A stretch of DNA of 7,901 nucleotides from Bacteroidales bacterium UBA755 (GTDB lineage: Bacteria; Bacteroidota; Bacteroidia; Bacteroidales; UBA932). The stretch covers positions 1-7,901 of the forward strand of contig DBKH01000011.1 in NCBI GenBank assembly GCA_002297815.1, read 5' to 3'. Below the pieces are notes generated by a model. That model had not been told where the DNA came from and searched no databases. It saw only the letters and a list, made by a program, of their open reading frames with translations. The translations under genes were made by a program, and so were the position numbers. Positions 6,295 to 7,901 of the stretch are shown here, one piece after another. The first letter of the stretch is position 1. Each line of letters begins with the position of its first letter.

Positions 6295-6338
6295 TGGTCC
6301 AAATCTGGTCCAAATTTGGTTCATATTTGGTCCATTTA
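6295..6338. repeat. four tandem 11-bp repeats (iteron-like)
   Basis: Four head-to-tail units start at 6295, 6306, 6317 and 6328: TGGTCCAAATC, TGGTCCAAATT, TGGTTCATATT and TGGTCCATTTA. The first two differ by one base, and TGGT is kept in all. The period of about one helical turn places every unit on the same face of the DNA. The array lies 22-65 bp upstream of the minus-strand -7 box, where an activator or repressor would bind. The second/third junction contains the palindrome CCAAATTTGG (6310-6319). Confidence 0.7.
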
Positions 6339-6352
6339 ACATGTGGGGTTCA

Positions 6353-6408
6353 AATAGCTCCGTTTTCGGGGGCAAAATGGCTATTCTGGCACGCGAAACT
6401 GGCTATTC
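6353..6408. repeat. TGGCTATTC direct repeat with nested inverted repeat
   Basis: TGGCTATTC occurs at 6378-6386 and 6400-6408 (22-bp spacing), each preceded by an A-rich stretch. AATAGC (6353-6358) is complementary to GCTATT (6380-6385), and inside that pair CCG-TTTT-CGG (6360-6369) forms a compact inner stem. The element directly abuts the twin hairpins to its right and may be part of the same intergenic repeat unit. Confidence 0.4.
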
Positions 6409-6417
6409 ATGATGATC

Positions 6418-6446
6418 GGGGTGCGGAATATGGTGGTTTGCACCCC
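6418..6446. repeat. intergenic hairpin A
   Basis: GGGGTGC (6418-6424) and GCACCCC (6440-6446) are perfect 7-bp arms around a 15-nt loop. The loop begins with G and ends in TTT, as in hairpin B 51 bp to the right, which has the same arm length and loop length. No T tract follows on either strand, so it is not an intrinsic terminator. Confidence 0.6.
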
Positions 6447-6468
6447 ACGAGACCTACTGAATAGGTTT

Positions 6469-6497
6469 CGGGTGCGAAAGACGGGTATTTGCACCCG
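6469..6497. repeat. intergenic hairpin B, sister of hairpin A
   Basis: CGGGTGC (6469-6475) and GCACCCG (6491-6497) are perfect 7-bp arms around a 15-nt loop. Compared with hairpin A the outermost pair is C-G instead of G-C while the inner six pairs are identical. Loops share G at the start, GG in the middle and TTT at the end. The two units look like diverged copies of one repeated element. Confidence 0.6.
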
Positions 6498-6568
6498 CTG
6501 TGGCAGAGGGCTATCGCATTAAGAATCACAAGCGAGGCTAGAATTGACATGTATTGGAAAATATTCAT

Positions 6569-6576
6569 TATCTTTG
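6569..6576 (+). promoter_or_regulatory. Bacteroidetes -7 promoter box for the ATPase/nuclease-type gene
   Basis: TATCTTTG matches TAnnTTTG exactly. A possible -33 element ATTG lies at 6543-6546, 22 bp upstream of the box, slightly longer than the usual 19-21. Transcription would start near 6582, giving a leader of about 70 nt before the ATG at 6655, with the twin hairpins lying upstream of the transcript rather than inside it. Confidence 0.45.
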
Positions 6577-6654
6577 CTTTGTTGTCATTGATGCGCGGGG
6601 GGTCTCTCATTGCAGAATCAAGATTCAGCGCCAATCATTAACTAACTAAGGGCT

Positions 6655-7901
6655 ATGGAGGAGAAAAGGAAAAGGTACCCGATCGGGGTGCAAACGTTTG
6701 ACAAGATTATCGATGGAGGGTATCTCTACATCGACAAGACGGGTTTTGTCCACGACTTGGCGACTAATTATTCGTATGTGTTCCTCAGCAGACCACGGAG
6801 GTTCGGGAAGTCGTTGCTGTCGTCAACATTTCATAGTTACTTTGAGGGAGAGAAGGATCTGTTCAACGGACTGAAGGCTGGGAAGCTGAAGAAAGAGTGG
6901 ACAACGCATCCGGTGTTCCACTTTGACATGTCCACGGCCAAGCATATGGACGAGGAGAAGTTACTCAGCGAACTGAATCTCAAGCTTTTGGAATACGAGC
7001 GTATTTACGGGAAAGTGGCTGAAGAAACGGAAGTCAACCAACGCTTTCTCGGTGTGGTTCATAGGGCGGTAGAACAGACCAGCGAAAAGGCAGTCATAAT
7101 CATCGATGAATATGACGCACCGCTACTGGACGTGATGAACGATAAGGAAAGGCTAACGCCTATGCGCCAGATAATGAGAAATTTCTACAGTCCCATCAAG
7201 AGTCTGGATCCGTACCTTAGGTTCGTGTTCATCACGGGAATCACCAAGTTCGCGCAGCTCAGCATATTCAGTGAGCTAAACAATCTGATGAACATCTCGA
7301 TGATGCCGGAATATTCCGCAATTTGCGGAATATCGAAGAGTGAACTTGACAACGGAATGCGAGAGCCTGTCCAAACTTTGGCCGACAGACTGGGCGTTTC
7401 GTTCGAAGAGGCGCGCGAACTGCTGAAAGACAACTACGACGGGTATCATTTCAGCGAAGAGTCCGAGGACATCTACAACCCATTCAGTCTAATGAAAGCG
7501 CTGGCCGCTCAAAGAATTGGAAGTTACTGGTTTGAGAGTGGCACTCCGACTTTCCTCTTTGAACGTCTGAAGCAGAATCCGATTGACGAGACCACATTGG
7601 ACAACATGCCACTCATTCCGGAATCCGACTTCGATGTCTCACCGGAAATCAGCGACAAGGCACTTCCAATGCTCTATCAGACTGGTTATCTGACCATTAA
7701 GGAATATGATCGCGACCTGCATCTCTACACTCTTGGCTACCCGAACAAGGAGGTCAAGATTGGGTTCACGCAAGGTTTGTTGGCTCAGTACAAGAACCGG
7801 GAGATGACCGGCAGCGGATTTGTGGCTCAATTCTTCGCGGCCATGTACCACCACGACATCGACAAAGCCTTGAATCTCATGCAGTCCTACCTTGCCGGAA
7901 T
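6655..7901 (+). CDS. AAA-ATPase-like / PD-(D/E)XK nuclease-family protein (DUF1703 type), 3' end outside the window
   Basis: The frame is open from ATG 6655 to the window end, giving 415 residues without a stop; it starts MEEKRKRYPIGVQTFDKIID. It matches the AAA-ATPase_like (PF09820) family common in Bacteroidales and Firmicutes: YLYIDKTGFV (23-32), a Walker A variant SRPRRFGKSLL (45-55), Walker B AVIIIDEYDAPL (146-157), a sensor-like FVFITGITKFA (190-200), ICGISKSEL near 223-231 and DNYDGYHFS near residue 263. Full-length members usually carry a PD-(D/E)XK nuclease-like domain (PF08011) after this, which would lie past the window, so the nuclease is inferred and not seen. An in-frame TAA at 6643-6645 fixes ATG 6655 as the first start; AAGGG just before it is a weak ribosome-binding site. 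No disruption is visible. Family members are often present in many copies per genome; their function is uncertain, with mobile-element and defence roles suggested only by domain content. Confidence 0.85.
   Translation, partial: MEEKRKRYPIGVQTFDKIIDGGYLYIDKTGFVHDLATNYSYVFLSRPRRFGKSLLSSTFHSYFEGEKDLFNGLKAGKLKKEWTTHPVFHFDMSTAKHMDEEKLLSELNLKLLEYERIYGKVAEETEVNQRFLGVVHRAVEQTSEKAVIIIDEYDAPLLDVMNDKERLTPMRQIMRNFYSPIKSLDPYLRFVFITGITKFAQLSIFSELNNLMNISMMPEYSAICGISKSELDNGMREPVQTLADRLGVSFEEARELLKDNYDGYHFSEESEDIYNPFSLMKALAAQRIGSYWFESGTPTFLFERLKQNPIDETTLDNMPLIPESDFDVSPEISDKALPMLYQTGYLTIKEYDRDLHLYTLGYPNKEVKIGFTQGLLAQYKNREMTGSGFVAQFFAAMYHHDIDKALNLMQSYLAG
7311..7333. repeat. perfect 23-nt palindrome inside the ATPase gene
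   Basis: ATATTCCGCAA (7311-7321) and TTGCGGAATAT (7323-7333) are perfect 11-bp arms around a single T. The palindrome lies in frame in the codons for E-Y-S-A-I-C-G-I-S of the ATPase-like protein. The protein motif around ICG is conserved in the family as I recall it, so the residues are probably selected, but this exact symmetry depends on codon choice. Confidence 0.55.

Larger units (their letters stand above)
6175..6654. other. 480-bp divergent intergenic region rich in repeats and hairpins
   Basis: No convincing gene lies here. From left to right it contains a 6-bp stem with an A7 loop (6224-6242), a minus-strand -7 box (6266-6273), four tandem 11-bp repeats (6295-6338), a 22-bp-spaced TGGCTATTC direct repeat with an AATAGC/GCTATT inverted repeat (6353-6408), two hairpins of identical geometry (6418-6446 and 6469-6497), and a plus-strand -7 box (6569-6576). 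A 75-codon minus-strand frame at 6407-6634 is judged spurious because it is threaded through the hairpins and resembles nothing. Confidence 0.7.

Noticed and set aside
6295..6338. CRISPR array
   Set aside because: Units are 11 bp and directly adjacent with no spacers, so this is a simple tandem repeat and not a CRISPR.
6007..6339. 110-aa plus-strand frame opposite the 208-aa gene
   Set aside because: It is antisense to the better-supported gene and ends in translated 11-bp repeats; no known motif.
6175..6375. N-terminal extension of the 208-aa protein up to ATG 6375
   Set aside because: It runs through the tandem 11-bp repeats and the predicted promoter and leader hairpin; the translated residues look like repeat-derived and low-quality sequence. 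ATG 6174 is a better start.
6418..6497. Intrinsic terminators
   Set aside because: Neither hairpin is followed by a T tract on either strand and loops are 15 nt long; they also sit upstream of, not after, the nearest genes' transcripts.
6407..6634. 75-codon minus-strand frame in the intergenic region
   Set aside because: It is threaded through the two hairpins, overlaps the plus-strand promoter, has no recognisable motif and no supporting start signal.

Overview
The window looks like a chromosomal segment from a member of the Bacteroidales (gut or oral type). The evidence is a set of fimbrillin-type (Mfa-like) lipoproteins, BspA-type leucine-rich repeats, a BACON domain, an M64 metallopeptidase with the HEAGGHGFG signature, an AAA-ATPase/DUF1703-type gene, and two matches to the Bacteroidetes -7 promoter box TAnnTTTG. 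I cannot assign a genus from sequence alone. Base composition is uneven: hand counts of single 60-base lines give about 53% GC in the M64-coding part and about 28-33% GC in the leucine-rich repeat block and in the 317-aa lipoprotein gene.

Positions 5456 down to 20 (minus strand) form a probable surface-protein operon, read in this order: a 50-aa peptide (5304-5456); a 317-aa fimbrillin-like lipoprotein only 6 nt further on (4344-5297); after 70 nt, an 1163-aa modular lipoprotein (782-4273); and after 12 nt, behind a strong Shine-Dalgarno sequence, a second fimbrillin-like lipoprotein (20-769) that stops early. The large protein combines a lipoprotein signal, a fimbrillin domain, about 12 BspA-type leucine-rich repeats, a BACON-like domain and an M64 zinc peptidase. 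The plausible theme is a surface-anchored adhesin and protease that binds and cleaves a host or dietary glycoprotein, but the substrate is unknown.

Positions 5548-6174 (minus) encode a 208-aa protein with a helix-hairpin-helix-like segment resembling OGG-fold DNA glycosylase relatives. Its own promoter seems to lie at 6266-6273, preceded by four tandem 11-bp repeats. Divergently, 6655 to the window end (plus) encodes the first 415 residues of an AAA-ATPase-like/PD-(D/E)XK-type protein with Walker A and B motifs.

The 480-bp divergent intergenic region (6175-6654) is the most structured non-coding DNA here. It holds a leader hairpin, the tandem 11-bp repeats, a 22-bp-spaced direct repeat and two matching hairpins with identical geometry, whose outermost base pair differs but stays complementary.
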